Notes: generated by a model from the sequence alone, not told the origin. Shown: positions 7,417 through 15,574, numbered from the stretch's first letter. The stretch: DNA of 22,972 nucleotides from Syntrophaceae bacterium UBA2280 (GCA_002347685.1 DDWS01000050.1:1-22972), one strand, 5' to 3'. A program made the numbers and translations.

Positions 7417-8925
7417 ATGAGAACAAAGCAGGACTACATTAAAGGATTAGCAAAAATGAAGCGCAATCTCTACTATGACGGCCAGTTGCTTGACCGGACC
7501 GACGAATTGCAGATGGATTGCATCAATACCATCGGGACCACTTACGACGAGGCGGAAAAACCGGAAAACGCGGAGCTGATGACGGCGACTTCCCACCTCA
7601 CAGGAGAGCGGATCAATCGTTTTAATCACATTCATCAGAACAAGGAAGACCTCCACAAGAAACAGGACATGACCCGTATGCTCTGCCAGAAGGTCGGCGG
7701 CTGCATTCAGCGCTGCATGGGCATCGACGGCACCAACGCCATCTACAACGTCTCCTATGAGGCGGACAAGTTAAACAACGGCTCCACCCAGTACCATGAG
7801 AACTTCAAGAAGTGGCTGACCCGCTTTCAGACGGAAGACCTCATCGGCTGCTGCGCGCAGACGGATACGAAGGGTGACCGGATGCTCCGCCCCGCTGACC
7901 AGCCCACCCCCGGTTCCTATGTTCGGATCAAAGAGCGGCTCAAGGACGGCATCATCGTTGAGGGCTGCAAGGTGCATATCTCCGAAGCTTCCGTGGCCGA
8001 TGAAGTATTGGTTCTCCCCACACGGGCCCTTCGTCCCCAAGACAAGGACTATGCAGTGGCTTTCGCCGTACCGGGCGACTGGGATGGGTTGAAACAGGTG
8101 GTGACAATCCACAACCTCCGGCCGCGGGAACACTACAAAAGAGGATTTGTTCCGGGATCCACGGATTCCTATATGATCTTTGATAACTGCTTTGTGCCGT
8201 GGGACCGGGTCTTTCTGGCCGGTGAACATCAACACGGCGGTGTTTTGGCATTGCTTTTCGCCTTGTTCCACCGTCATTCCTATTCCGGATGCAAACCCGC
8301 CATCGGCGACATGATTCTGGGTACGGCAGCCCTTGCCGCCGAGGTCAATAACATCCACAAAACCGAGCATGTCCGCGAGAAGCTCGCCGAGATCATCATG
8401 ACCATTGAACTGGGTTATGCCGCAGGCTATACGGCATCAGATCTGGGCAAGCCGGAAGTGTACATCCCCGGCATCGGCTTTGTGCCTTACGGGCCGGGAT
8501 CGTTCATCCCCCATTCCATTTACTGCAACGTCGGCCGCTGCCTGTCGGGCGAGGCGGTCTTCCGCGAGGCGGAGATTCTGTGCGACATCTCAGGCGGCGT
8601 CACGGCCACCTTCCCCCATGAGAAGGACTTTGCCAATCCGGAAACGGGAGAGGCGCTCCTGAAATACACGAAGCGCAATCCCAACATGCCGGTCGAGGAT
8701 CAGGCCAACTTCTGGCGTTATCTGGGTGACATGATTTGTTCGGCCACGGGCGGCATCATGAACGTGGGCAACTATCACGGCGGCGGATCGCCGATCATGG
8801 AGCAGATCGCGATCACGACCCAGTACGACATCGAATCACGCAAGAAGCTGGTGAAGTATATCGCCGGCATGAGCGGCGGTGACCGTGAAGCCTTGAGCCC
8901 CATGGCGAAAAAAGCGAAGAACTAG
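7417..8925 (+). CDS. 4-hydroxybutyryl-CoA dehydratase-like radical dehydratase (AbfD/HpaB family)
   Basis: A 502-residue FAD- and 4Fe-4S-dependent enzyme of the 4-hydroxybutyryl-CoA dehydratase family, related in fold to HpaB flavin monooxygenases and acyl-CoA dehydrogenases. Family enzymes dehydrate hydroxyacyl-CoAs at non-activated carbons by a ketyl-radical mechanism. Compared with the Clostridium aminobutyricum enzyme (from memory), all cluster ligands are present: Cys96 and Cys100 in GGCIQRC, and His285 and Cys292 in HRHSYSGCK. Also kept are Arg87, Gln98, Tyr289 and Lys293. The E257 position is Asp250, T190 is Ser189, and E455 is Gly451 in NVGNYHGGGSP, so one proposed catalytic acid is missing. 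The true substrate is therefore uncertain. AAGGAG lies eight bases before the ATG. It is the first enzyme gene of the cluster. A flavin monooxygenase role is unlikely because the cluster ligands are intact. Confidence 0.85.
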   Translation: MRTKQDYIKGLAKMKRNLYYDGQLLDRTDELQMDCINTIGTTYDEAEKPENAELMTATSHLTGERINRFNHIHQNKEDLHKKQDMTRMLCQKVGGCIQRCMGIDGTNAIYNVSYEADKLNNGSTQYHENFKKWLTRFQTEDLIGCCAQTDTKGDRMLRPADQPTPGSYVRIKERLKDGIIVEGCKVHISEASVADEVLVLPTRALRPQDKDYAVAFAVPGDWDGLKQVVTIHNLRPREHYKRGFVPGSTDSYMIFDNCFVPWDRVFLAGEHQHGGVLALLFALFHRHSYSGCKPAIGDMILGTAALAAEVNNIHKTEHVREKLAEIIMTIELGYAAGYTASDLGKPEVYIPGIGFVPYGPGSFIPHSIYCNVGRCLSGEAVFREAEILCDISGGVTATFPHEKDFANPETGEALLKYTKRNPNMPVEDQANFWRYLGDMICSATGGIMNVGNYHGGGSPIMEQIAITTQYDIESRKKLVKYIAGMSGGDREALSPMAKKAKN

Positions 8926-8956
8926 AGCACCCCACCGTATTACCTCAAAAACTCTC

Positions 8957-8990
8957 CCCTCCCTGCGATCCTTACGGAAGACAGGGAGGG
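8957..8990 (+). other. Intercistronic hairpin between dehydratase and SDR genes
   Basis: CCCTCCCTG (8957-8965) pairs perfectly with CAGGGAGGG (8982-8990). A small inner TCC/GGA stem with a TTAC loop forms inside. Only three T bases follow after AAGGG, so a full terminator is doubtful. An mRNA-processing, stabilising or partial attenuation role is possible in the 97-base gap. Confidence 0.5.
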
Positions 8991-9022
8991 AAGGGTTTAC
9001 CTCACAATGAAAGGCATCATTT

Positions 9023-9835
9023 ATGTTTGATCTGTCAAAATTTTCTTTGAAAGATAAAGTCGCCATTGTCACCGGCGGAAGCCGCGGCATCGGCCAGGCC
9101 ATTGCATTCGGATTTGCCAAAGCCGGTGCCAAAGTGGTCGTCACCAGCCGCAAAGCCCAGGATCTGGAAGCGACGGCTTCAGAAATTAAAGCATTTGGCG
9201 GTGAGGCGCTGGTCATTCCCGCGCACTTAGGCAAAATGGAAGAAATCCAAAGGGTTGTCGACGCGGTGATGGCAAAATTCGGAAGAATTGACATCCTGGT
9301 CAACAACGCCGGGGCCAGTCCCGCCATGGGCACTGTTCTGGACTCCGACGAGCGCCTCTGGGATACCATTATGAACCTCAATATGAAGGGGCTATATTTC
9401 TTAAGCCAGGCATGCGCCAAAATCATGAAGAATCAGGGTGGCGGGAAAATCATCAACGTGGCCTCCATCGACGGTTTCAAGCCGGAACCCTTCGTCAGCG
9501 TCTATTCCGTATCCAAGGCCGGTGTGCGTATGATCACCAAGGCGTTTGCCATGGAGCTCGCGCCCTATAATATTCAGGTCAACACCATCGCCCCCGGCCC
9601 GATCAGCACGAAGATGATGGATTCTCACTGGTGGAACCTCACGCCTGAAGAGGTCAAGAAAGCAAAGGAGGCACTGGAAAAGGTTCTGCCCATGCATCGT
9701 ATCGGTCATCCTGACGATATCGCCGGGGCAGCCGTCTATCTGGCCTCCGAAGCCTCAAGCTATACGACCGGCACGGAAATCATCATTGACGGCGGCGTAC
9801 TGCTGTCCACAACCAGCATTGTGGAAGAACACTAG
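9023..9835 (+). CDS. Short-chain dehydrogenase/reductase (SDR, FabG-like)
   Basis: A 270-residue classical SDR that interconverts an alcohol and a ketone using NAD(P)(H). The Rossmann cofactor motif TGGSRGIG occupies residues 17-24, NNAG residues 94-97, and the catalytic Ser148, Tyr161 and Lys165 are at family spacing (YSVSK). The C-terminal half has NTIAPGPISTKM and the closing TGTEIIIDGG. Ser20-Arg21 after the glycine motif, together with SRK at residues 42-44, leans towards NADP(H), but this is not decisive. Length is slightly above the 245-255 typical for FabG, with an extra C-terminal tail. It lies between the dehydratase and the dienoyl-CoA reductase genes, so a hydroxyacyl-CoA or cyclic alcohol substrate is plausible by context. 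FabG function in fatty-acid synthesis is less likely here. Confidence 0.9.
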   Translation: MFDLSKFSLKDKVAIVTGGSRGIGQAIAFGFAKAGAKVVVTSRKAQDLEATASEIKAFGGEALVIPAHLGKMEEIQRVVDAVMAKFGRIDILVNNAGASPAMGTVLDSDERLWDTIMNLNMKGLYFLSQACAKIMKNQGGGKIINVASIDGFKPEPFVSVYSVSKAGVRMITKAFAMELAPYNIQVNTIAPGPISTKMMDSHWWNLTPEEVKKAKEALEKVLPMHRIGHPDDIAGAAVYLASEASSYTTGTEIIIDGGVLLSTTSIVEEH

Positions 9836-9878
9836 TCGCATTTAAGATGAAACAGGATTGATCAAGTGACGGGCAACC

Positions 9879-9900
9879 GCCTTGGCCCTCAGGCCCAGGC
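9879..9900 (+). other. Intercistronic hairpin between SDR and reductase genes
   Basis: GCCTTGGCC and GGCCCAGGC pair with a single internal mismatch around a CTCA loop. It lies in the 151-base gap before the reductase gene. No T-run follows, so it is more likely an mRNA structure than a terminator. Confidence 0.35.
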
Positions 9901-9986
9901 CGGACCCGTGATATCAGGACATCGGAAAGCAAAAGCATTTTTTTAACCGGTGCAACAGACCATAAAACTCAATAGTGAGAGGAATC

Positions 9987-11945
9987 ATGAAGACATTAGA
10001 GCATTTGTTAGCGCCCATCCGGGTCAGATCCCTGGAAATACCCAATCGGGTGGTGATGCCGCCCATGGGAACTGCCCTTGGCAATGATGACAGCACCGTG
10101 AGCGAAGCGAACCTGGCCTATATTAAGCGGCGGGCTCAAAGCGGAGCCGGGCTCATCATCACCGAAATCACGGAAGTCCACCCCCTGGGCTCGGCCGGCC
10201 CCCGATGCATCGCCGTTTGGGACGATAAATTCATTCCGGGCCTTGCCAAACTTGCAGATGTCGTTCATGCCCAGGGAAGTAAAATCGCCATGCAGCTGCA
10301 CCACACGGGCCGCGAGAATTACCTGCTTCAGCGGAAAAAGAAGGCCATTGGACCTTCGGCAATCCCCAGCTATATTTTCGGATTCCTGGGAGAGCCGCGC
10401 GAGATGACACTGGAAGATATCGAAGAGACCATTGCCGCATTCGGGAGCGCGGCGCTTCGTGCCCAGAAGGCCGGGTTTGATGCCGTGGAACTTCACGGGG
10501 CACACGGCTATCTCCTGATGCAGTTTCTTTCTGCCAACAGCAATCAGCGTACGGATCAATATGGGGGCGATTTCCGCGGACGGTCCCGCTTCATGATCGA
10601 ATGCCTCCGGGCGGCGCGCAAACAGGTGGGTGACGATTTCCCGATCTCCGTCAGGGTTTCCGGCGAGGAGTGTATTAAAAACGGGTATACCATCACCGAC
10701 ATGCAGACCATCATCCCCGATCTGGTGAGCGCCGGAGCAGACATCATCAATGTATCTTTCGGCACACATGGCAGCCCCGCTGTCAACACTGACACCCCGA
10801 ACCCGAGCGCACCCGTTGAATATGCCCCGGGCTTCAAGGCGCATCTGGCCCGCAAGATCAAAGACGTCACGAACGTTCCCGTCATCTCCGTCGGACGCTA
10901 TGTCGATCCCTACGTCATGGATGAAGTGATTGCCCGTGGAGACGCGGATTTCGTTGCTGTGGCAAGGCAGCACCTGGCCGACCCCGATTTTCTCAAAAAC
11001 GCAATCGAGGGGCATCCCGAAGACACCCTGGAATGTCTTGCCTGTAACCAGGGATGTATCGAGCGGCTTTCGCTGGAGGTGCTCCCGATTCGTTGCGCCA
11101 TTAATCCCCAGACCGGCCAGGAATTGATCTACCCGGAAGGACCGGCGGAGGTCAGCCGCAACGTATGGGTCGTTGGCGGCGGACCTGGCGGACTTACGGC
11201 GGCTTTTGAAGCCAAACGACTCGGACATCAGGTTACACTGTTTGAGCGTGAAAAAGAAACGGGCGGCAATGTTCGCTATGCGGCGAAGGCGCCCCACAAG
11301 GAGGTCTACGGCAGGTTTATCAAAACCCTCACGGCAAAATGCAAAAAAATCGGCGTGGATATCAAACTCAACACGGATGTTACCGAAGCCATGGTCGAAG
11401 CGGGCAAGCCTGACGCGGTGATCCTCGCCATCGGCGCTGATAAATCCACCTGCCCGGTTGAGGGCATCGGCTCATCCGTCGTTTGCGACGCCTGGCAGAT
11501 CCTGGATGGCGAAGTCAAACCTCAAGATCACGTCGTTGTCATCGGCGGTGGTCTTGTGGGTATGGAAACAGCGGATTATCTGCGTGAGAAAGGCATTAAG
11601 GACATTACACTGGTTGAAATGCTGGCGACATCTCCCGTTTTACCCCTGGCCGCGCACGGCTACATGCTGCATAAACGTCTTCGGGCAGCCGGAATCAAGC
11701 TGATGTTCAGCACAACGGTGAAACAGATTGAGAAAGGTTTCATCATCGTGACGAAAAACGGCGAAGATCAGAAAATTGAACCGGTCAACCAGGTCATCGT
11801 AGCTGTCGGAGTGACGCCTAGAAATACCCTCAAAGATATGCTTTCGAAAAAAGGCATTCGTCATTTCATTGTCGGCGATGCTTTGGCCCCGCGGCGAATT
11901 ATTGAAGCGACTACGGATGGGGCGAAAGCGGCGTGGGAGATTTGA
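9987..11945 (+). CDS. FadH/enoate reductase-type FMN, 4Fe-4S, FAD oxidoreductase
   Basis: A 652-residue enzyme with the architecture of 2,4-dienoyl-CoA reductase (FadH) and clostridial enoate reductases. The N-terminal old-yellow-enzyme barrel (about 1-345) binds FMN and contains HGAHGYL with catalytic-type Tyr175, and a His at 261 in the position range of FadH's second acid. Cys350, Cys353, Cys357 and Cys370 (CLACNQGC, then RC) bind a 4Fe-4S cluster. The C-terminal part has two dinucleotide-binding motifs, VVGGGPGG and VIGGGLVGME, for FAD and NAD(P)H. It should reduce a conjugated C=C bond, probably of an acyl-CoA. A GTG four codons upstream at 9975 is in frame, but the ATG at 9987 is preferred because GAGAGG precedes it. 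Trimethylamine dehydrogenase-like functions are less likely given the neighbours. Confidence 0.9.
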   Translation: MKTLEHLLAPIRVRSLEIPNRVVMPPMGTALGNDDSTVSEANLAYIKRRAQSGAGLIITEITEVHPLGSAGPRCIAVWDDKFIPGLAKLADVVHAQGSKIAMQLHHTGRENYLLQRKKKAIGPSAIPSYIFGFLGEPREMTLEDIEETIAAFGSAALRAQKAGFDAVELHGAHGYLLMQFLSANSNQRTDQYGGDFRGRSRFMIECLRAARKQVGDDFPISVRVSGEECIKNGYTITDMQTIIPDLVSAGADIINVSFGTHGSPAVNTDTPNPSAPVEYAPGFKAHLARKIKDVTNVPVISVGRYVDPYVMDEVIARGDADFVAVARQHLADPDFLKNAIEGHPEDTLECLACNQGCIERLSLEVLPIRCAINPQTGQELIYPEGPAEVSRNVWVVGGGPGGLTAAFEAKRLGHQVTLFEREKETGGNVRYAAKAPHKEVYGRFIKTLTAKCKKIGVDIKLNTDVTEAMVEAGKPDAVILAIGADKSTCPVEGIGSSVVCDAWQILDGEVKPQDHVVVIGGGLVGMETADYLREKGIKDITLVEMLATSPVLPLAAHGYMLHKRLRAAGIKLMFSTTVKQIEKGFIIVTKNGEDQKIEPVNQVIVAVGVTPRNTLKDMLSKKGIRHFIVGDALAPRRIIEATTDGAKAAWEI

Positions 11946-11988
11946 AACCGTTTTCTGACCGTAGGCTTTAGAATGAAGAATGAGGTGA

Positions 11989-12855
11989 ATGATGGACTTA
12001 CGTGAACGATTTATCGACACCAACGGTGTTAAACTCCATGTGATGGAAGCGGGACCCAAAGACGGTCCCATGATCATGTTTCTGCACGGCTTTCCTGAAT
12101 TCTGGTATGCCTGGCGCAAACAGATCGAGTATTTTGCCCAAAGAGGTTACCTCGTCGTGGTTCCGGACCAGCGCGGCTATAATCTCAGTGATAAGCCCAA
12201 AGGGATTGCGTCCTACAAAGTAGATGAACTGGCCAGGGACGCCGTGGGACTCATCGACGCGTACGGACGCGATAAGATCTATCTGGTTGGTCATGACTGG
12301 GGCGCAGCTGTGTCCTGGTGGACAGCGCTCAAATACCCCGACAGGATCGAACGGCTGGTGATTATGAATGTGCCCCACCCCGTCGTGATGGGGAAAACCC
12401 TCTTTTCCAATCAGAAGCAGATGGAAAAAAGCTGGTATGTGTTTTATTTCCAGATTCCCGGCGCTGTCGAGCAGTTTGCCTCGGCCAACAATTACCAGTG
12501 GCCGGTCAATCTCCTCGTGGAGACCAGCCGCCCGGGTGCTTTTTCGCCTGAGGACCTGGAAAAATACAGGGCTGCCTTCATGCAGCCTTACGCTTTCACT
12601 TCCATGGTCAACTGGTATCGGGCGTCCCTGCAGACGCCGTCGGAAAAACCTGCCAGTTTCAGAATCACCATGCCGGTACTGGTATTATGGGGTGTCAACG
12701 ATGTCGCCATCATCCCCGAGCAGGCGGAGGAAAGCATGGCCTTCTGCGATCAGGGGCGACTGGTCAAATTTGAGGATGCCTCCCACTGGGTGCAGCACGA
12801 AGAAGCCGATAAAGTCAACACGCTGGTAGAAGAATTTATCGGCAGTCAGAAATAG
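11989..12855 (+). CDS. Alpha/beta hydrolase, epoxide hydrolase-like
   Basis: A 288-residue alpha/beta-hydrolase of the soluble epoxide hydrolase/haloalkane dehalogenase group. Visible marks are the oxyanion-hole motif HGFPE, nucleophile Asp103 in GHDWG, acid Asp238 in WGVND and base His266 in ASHWVQHE. Lid residues Tyr153 (FYFQ) and Tyr210 (NWYRA) match the two epoxide-activating tyrosines, favouring epoxide hydrolase over dehalogenase. Two adjacent ATG codons occur at 11989 and 11992. The Shine-Dalgarno GAGGTG ends at 11987, so the second ATG may be the one used. It is the last gene of the catabolic cluster, 43 bases after the reductase. Epoxide hydrolysis would be odd in a strictly anaerobic pathway, so an ester, lactone or C-C hydrolysis role should be kept in mind. 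Confidence 0.87.
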   Translation: MMDLRERFIDTNGVKLHVMEAGPKDGPMIMFLHGFPEFWYAWRKQIEYFAQRGYLVVVPDQRGYNLSDKPKGIASYKVDELARDAVGLIDAYGRDKIYLVGHDWGAAVSWWTALKYPDRIERLVIMNVPHPVVMGKTLFSNQKQMEKSWYVFYFQIPGAVEQFASANNYQWPVNLLVETSRPGAFSPEDLEKYRAAFMQPYAFTSMVNWYRASLQTPSEKPASFRITMPVLVLWGVNDVAIIPEQAEESMAFCDQGRLVKFEDASHWVQHEEADKVNTLVEEFIGSQK

Positions 12856-13031
12856 CAGAAATTGCAAGCTGCGCTTGCGGCCTTCCGGTTTTTGCTTTTC
12901 ATAACCTGAAGGTTGCAAGCGCCGGCCTGCAAAAGCCTGAAAAATCCCCGGAAAAAAACGACCATGAATGCTCCTTCGTTTTTTACAAAAACAAAAGGAA
13001 ATCCAGGGCCGCCACGATTCATTATCCCCCA
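12856..13031. other. Intergenic spacer after the catabolic cluster
   Basis: The spacer starts with a short hairpin, GCAAGC-TGC-GCTTGC (12864-12878), followed after ten bases by a TTTTTGCTTTT tract that may act as a weak terminator. A small palindrome, AACCTGAAGGTT, lies just beyond it. No gene is visible. Confidence 0.4.
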
Positions 13032-13060
13032 TTGACATATCTTTAGACTGAGCGTAAATT
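13032..13060 (+). promoter_or_regulatory. Sigma-70-type promoter of the hybrid kinase gene
   Basis: TTGACA (13032-13037), a 17-base spacer and TAAATT (13055-13060, 4 of 6 to consensus) lie about 80 bases before the kinase ATG. This indicates that the kinase is transcribed independently of the catabolic cluster. Confidence 0.6.
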
Positions 13061-13138
13061 AAAAGTCGTTTGGGCCTATCGTGCCATAAACAATTGTTTT
13101 TTCATCCACGACCTACACCCTTTTCGAGGAAGCGCTCG

Positions 13139-15187
13139 ATGAAAAAATCCCCCGGGACAGAGTCAGAGCTCATCGAAGAGATATCTTCCCTGAAAAAGAA
13201 AATCAAAAAACTGGAAAAAGCGCAAAAGTCATACAGGCAAGTCCAAGAAGCGCTCACAAAGAGTGAAGCAGCGCTTCGCAAGGAACAGAAATTCAACACC
13301 CTCCTTTTCGATACTTCCCCGGCATTGATCGTAGCGATTGGTTCGGACGGAAAAACCCTGATGATGAACAGGGCTTTGCTGGAGACCCTTGAATATACCG
13401 CAGAGGAGGTCAAGGACACAGACTATCTGACAACGTTTGTTCCCGAAGAAGACCGCGACGCACTTGCCGGGCTTTTTCGAAAAATCATTGAAAGAGGGGA
13501 TTCAACAGTCAATGAAAACCGGATCATCAGCAAATCAGGCAGGACATATCTTGTTGAGTGGCATGGCAAAACGGTAAGCCGTGGGGAAGGGGACACCGGC
13601 TTTTTCGTGGGAGTCGGCATTGACATTACGGAACGCAAGAAGGCGGAGGAGGCGCTGCGGAAAAGCGAAATCAAATATCGGCGTATTTTTGAGTCCTTCG
13701 AAGATCTCTACTATCAGACAGACGTAAATGGCATCATCCGGGTATTGTCTCCATCCGTATATCGCCTGACAGGCTGGTCCTCTGATGAACTGATCGGAAA
13801 ACCGGTTTCGAAGGTCTATGTCAACCCCGACGAACGGGAAAGCCTTTTGGAAACGATATCCAGAAATGGATTCACCAGGGATCATGAAATCCTTTTGAAG
13901 AAGAAGGACGGCACACAGGCTTGTGCATCCCTTGCGGCAAACATGCTCATCGATCCAGATGGAACACCACGGGGGATAGCAGGAACCCTGCGCGATATCA
14001 GCGACCGCAAACAGGCCGAAGAGGAAAGAATCAAACTCGAAGGCCAGCTCCAGCAGGCCCAGAAAATCGAATCGGTCGGCCGATTGGCAGGTGGCGTGGC
14101 GCACGACTTCAATAACATGCTGGGGGTTATCCTCGGTCACACGGAACTGGCGCTTATGAAATCGGACCCGGCAGAGCCGATCCATATCCATCTGATACAA
14201 ATCCGCAAGGCGGCCGAACACTCCGCTGATCTCACAAGGCAGCTGCTGGCCTTCGCCCGCAGGCAGACCATCGCGCCCAGAGTGCTGGATCTCAATGACA
14301 CCGTGGAAGGAATGCTCAAGATGCTACGGCGTCTCATCGGTGAGGATATCGATCTTGCCTGGAGACCGCAGGCGAATCTTTGGCCAGTCATAATAGATCC
14401 GTCCCAGATCGACCAGATCCTGGCTAACCTGTGCGTCAATGCGCGGGATGCGATCACAGGCATCGGCAAAATCACCATCGAAACGGGAAACAGTACATTA
14501 GGAGAGGAATACTGCGCCGCACATGCGGGCGCTGTCCCCGGCGAGTATGCGCGCATCACGGTGAGTGACAACGGCTGCGGCATGGATAAGGAAACGATGG
14601 CCTACATCTTTGAGCCGTTCTTTTCGACCAAAGGCGTCGGTGAGGGCACTGGCCTGGGACTGGCCACGGTGTACGGCGCCGTCAAGCAAAACAATGGATT
14701 CATCAATGCCTTGAGCGAACCACAACAGGGCACCAGTTTCACCATCTACCTGCCCCGATACGCAGGTAAGGTTGAGCAGCTCCGGGCAGCAGGCCCGGCG
14801 GAAGCGGCCAACCACGGCAGGGAGACCGTCTTGCTGGTGGAGGACGAACCGACGATTCTGCAAGTGACCACGACGATGCTGGAGATGCAGGGCTACACGG
14901 TGATTCCTGCCGGCACCCCGGGTGAAGCCATTCGCCTGGCCCGGGAGTACACAGGCGAAATCCATCTGCTGATGACCGACGTGGTCATGCCGGAAATGAA
15001 CGGCAGAGATCTGGCCAATAACCTGTTGTCCCTGTGTCCGCAGCTTAAGCGCCTTTTCATGTCAGGCTATACAGCCAACGTCATTGCGCATCACGGCGTG
15101 TTGGATGAAGGGACGCATTTCCTTCAGAAGCCCTTCTCTATAAAAGAAATGGCCGCAAAGGTCCGGGAAGCACTGGATTATAAATAG
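13139..15187 (+). CDS. Cytoplasmic PAS-PAS hybrid sensor histidine kinase with receiver domain
   Basis: A 682-residue hybrid histidine kinase with no membrane segment, so it senses a cytoplasmic signal. In order: a charged coiled coil (about 8-50), PAS domain 1 (about 52-168, closing with VGVGIDITERKKAEE), PAS domain 2 (about 175-295, closing with GTLRDISDRKQAEE), a HisKA domain with phospho-acceptor His322 in GGVAHDFNNML, and an HATPase with N box NLCVNARDAI, DNGCGMD and GEGTGLGLATVYG. A C-terminal receiver domain (about 563-680) has phospho-acceptor Asp614 in LLMTDVVMPEMNG and a late Lys in FLQKPFS. The frame is open upstream, but the ATG at 13139 is preceded by GAGGA. No output gene is adjacent, so it is an orphan. 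Ligand and partner are unknown. Its own promoter separates it from the cluster before it. Confidence 0.93.
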   Translation: MKKSPGTESELIEEISSLKKKIKKLEKAQKSYRQVQEALTKSEAALRKEQKFNTLLFDTSPALIVAIGSDGKTLMMNRALLETLEYTAEEVKDTDYLTTFVPEEDRDALAGLFRKIIERGDSTVNENRIISKSGRTYLVEWHGKTVSRGEGDTGFFVGVGIDITERKKAEEALRKSEIKYRRIFESFEDLYYQTDVNGIIRVLSPSVYRLTGWSSDELIGKPVSKVYVNPDERESLLETISRNGFTRDHEILLKKKDGTQACASLAANMLIDPDGTPRGIAGTLRDISDRKQAEEERIKLEGQLQQAQKIESVGRLAGGVAHDFNNMLGVILGHTELALMKSDPAEPIHIHLIQIRKAAEHSADLTRQLLAFARRQTIAPRVLDLNDTVEGMLKMLRRLIGEDIDLAWRPQANLWPVIIDPSQIDQILANLCVNARDAITGIGKITIETGNSTLGEEYCAAHAGAVPGEYARITVSDNGCGMDKETMAYIFEPFFSTKGVGEGTGLGLATVYGAVKQNNGFINALSEPQQGTSFTIYLPRYAGKVEQLRAAGPAEAANHGRETVLLVEDEPTILQVTTTMLEMQGYTVIPAGTPGEAIRLAREYTGEIHLLMTDVVMPEMNGRDLANNLLSLCPQLKRLFMSGYTANVIAHHGVLDEGTHFLQKPFSIKEMAAKVREALDYK

Positions 15188-15210
15188 GCGGGAAAATACG
15201 AATGGTCCGG

Positions 15211-15238
15211 CCTGCCTGTGGCCTTTGGCAGGTCGCTA
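15211..15238. repeat. Palindromic intergenic repeat, copy 2
   Basis: CCTGCC (15211-15216) and GGCAGG (15227-15232) flank a 10-base loop and are followed by TCGCTAGG. The element matches copy 1 at 3269-3295 in both arms and in the CGCT(T)AGG tail, but with a longer loop. It sits between the convergent kinase and yhbY stop regions and slightly overlaps the end of yhbY. A role as a bidirectional transcription end is possible, but no T-run follows. Confidence 0.5.
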
Positions 15239-15535
15239 GGGTATCTTGATTTTTCTCATTTCCGGTTTTGCGTGCTGGCGATACAGGATGGCGATATTGC
15301 CGATCAGGCCGACAAGTTCGCTTTTGGTGGCTTCAGCGATTTCCATGGAAATTTCTTTTCTGGCTTCCTTAAATTCACCAAATTTGACTTTGATGAGCTC
15401 GTGGTCTTTCAGCGCCAGATCAACGGAGGCAATCAGTTGTTGAGTCACGCCTTTGGCGCCGATGATAACGAGCGGATGCAATTGGTGCGCCTGGGCGCGA
15501 AGATATTTTCTTTGTGATCCTTTGAGGGGTTCCAT
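15236..15535 (-). CDS. yhbY: YhbY-type (CRM domain) RNA-binding protein
   Basis: A 99-residue protein made of a single CRM domain, the small RNA-binding fold of E. coli YhbY, which associates with pre-50S ribosomal particles. The start LKGSQRKYLRAQAHQLHPLV and the loop GAKGVT (GxxG nucleic-acid-binding type, about residues 26-31) are characteristic. So are LIKVKFGEF and the C-terminal GNIAILYR. The length is the usual 95-100 residues. The ribosome-binding site AAGGAAG lies just upstream on the minus strand. The gene is convergent with the hybrid kinase and divergent from the amidase. Confidence 0.93.
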   Translation of the reverse strand: MEPLKGSQRKYLRAQAHQLHPLVIIGAKGVTQQLIASVDLALKDHELIKVKFGEFKEARKEISMEIAEATKSELVGLIGNIAILYRQHAKPEMRKIKIP

Positions 15536-15574
15536 GATTCTTCCTTTTTGTTCGAGTCCCTATTTCATATAGCA

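Noticed and set aside
7417..8925. Reading the dehydratase-like gene as a 4-hydroxyphenylacetate 3-monooxygenase (HpaB)
   Set aside because: HpaB lacks the three cysteines and histidine of the 4Fe-4S site; all are present here in the exact AbfD pattern.
10008..11297. 429-codon open frame on the minus strand opposite the FadH-like gene
   Set aside because: It lies wholly within a clearly recognised reductase gene, and the translation shows no domain or plausible start site. It is an antisense artefact of codon use.
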